Positions 6,578-6,615 of a DNA stretch of 6,615 nt are shown here, in pieces. The first letter of the stretch is position 1; each line of letters begins with the position of its first letter. Made by a program: the position numbers and the translations under genes. The notes below the pieces were generated by a model, which ran no database searches, was not told where the DNA came from, and was given only the letters and a program-made list of their open reading frames with translations. The DNA comes from an uncultured Clostridia bacterium (GTDB lineage: Bacteria > Bacillota > Clostridia > Peptostreptococcales > Anaerovoracaceae). The DNA is taken from assembly GCA_946541285.1 (NCBI GenBank), contig CAMNJG010000083.1, positions 1 through 6,615 of the forward strand, in the 5' to 3' direction.

Positions 6578-6615
6578 ATCGTTTTCTCACGCTCCTCAGG
6601 AACTGTAGCAAAATA
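6578..6615 (-). other. Leader of thiH at the right edge
   Basis: These 38 bases hold GAGGAG (6592-6597 on the + strand, read on the - strand), the best ribosome binding site candidate for thiH. They are too short to show whether another thi gene ends here or whether a promoter or TPP riboswitch lies upstream. No TPP-riboswitch consensus is visible in this piece. Confidence 0.4.

Overview
The window looks like chromosome of an anaerobic Firmicute, most likely class Clostridia. The reasons are the short ThiC form, use of oxygen-sensitive ThiH for thiazole synthesis, strong AGGAGG-type ribosome binding sites and moderate GC content. This placement is inferred from protein style, not from a marker gene. 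No mobile element, CRISPR array, rRNA or tRNA was seen.

Left part, + strand (1-1750). The window opens inside the C-terminal half of a PD-(D/E)XK nuclease-domain protein of the kind usually fused to an N-terminal AAA-ATPase-like domain. It closes with a strong hairpin terminator. A gene-poor stretch of about 235 bases follows, with a TATAAT box and a perfect 12-bp palindrome. Then comes an intact AIM24/TIGR00266-family gene, which ends at a hairpin that works on both strands as drawn.

Right part, - strand (6577 down to 1782). This is a thiamine biosynthesis cluster read right to left: thiH (tyrosine lyase for the thiazole branch), thiE (joins the two halves), thiD (pyrimidine kinase) and thiC (pyrimidine synthase). 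A 158-residue protein of unknown function closes the run. ThiC makes HMP-P from the purine intermediate AIR, and ThiD makes HMP-PP. ThiH supplies dehydroglycine for the thiazole. ThiE condenses HMP-PP with thiazole phosphate to give thiamine phosphate. The rest of the thiazole branch (thiG, thiS, thiF) and any TPP riboswitch leader are not in the window; they may lie beyond the right edge.

Start sites were refined from ribosome binding sites. thiC starts at an ATG at 3663, and thiD at a GTG at 4496.

I found no convincing undescribed system. The points most worth a second look are the unknown gene at the tail of the thi cluster, the cysteine spacing in ThiC, the ThiH N-terminal extension, and the palindrome beside the AIM24-gene promoter.
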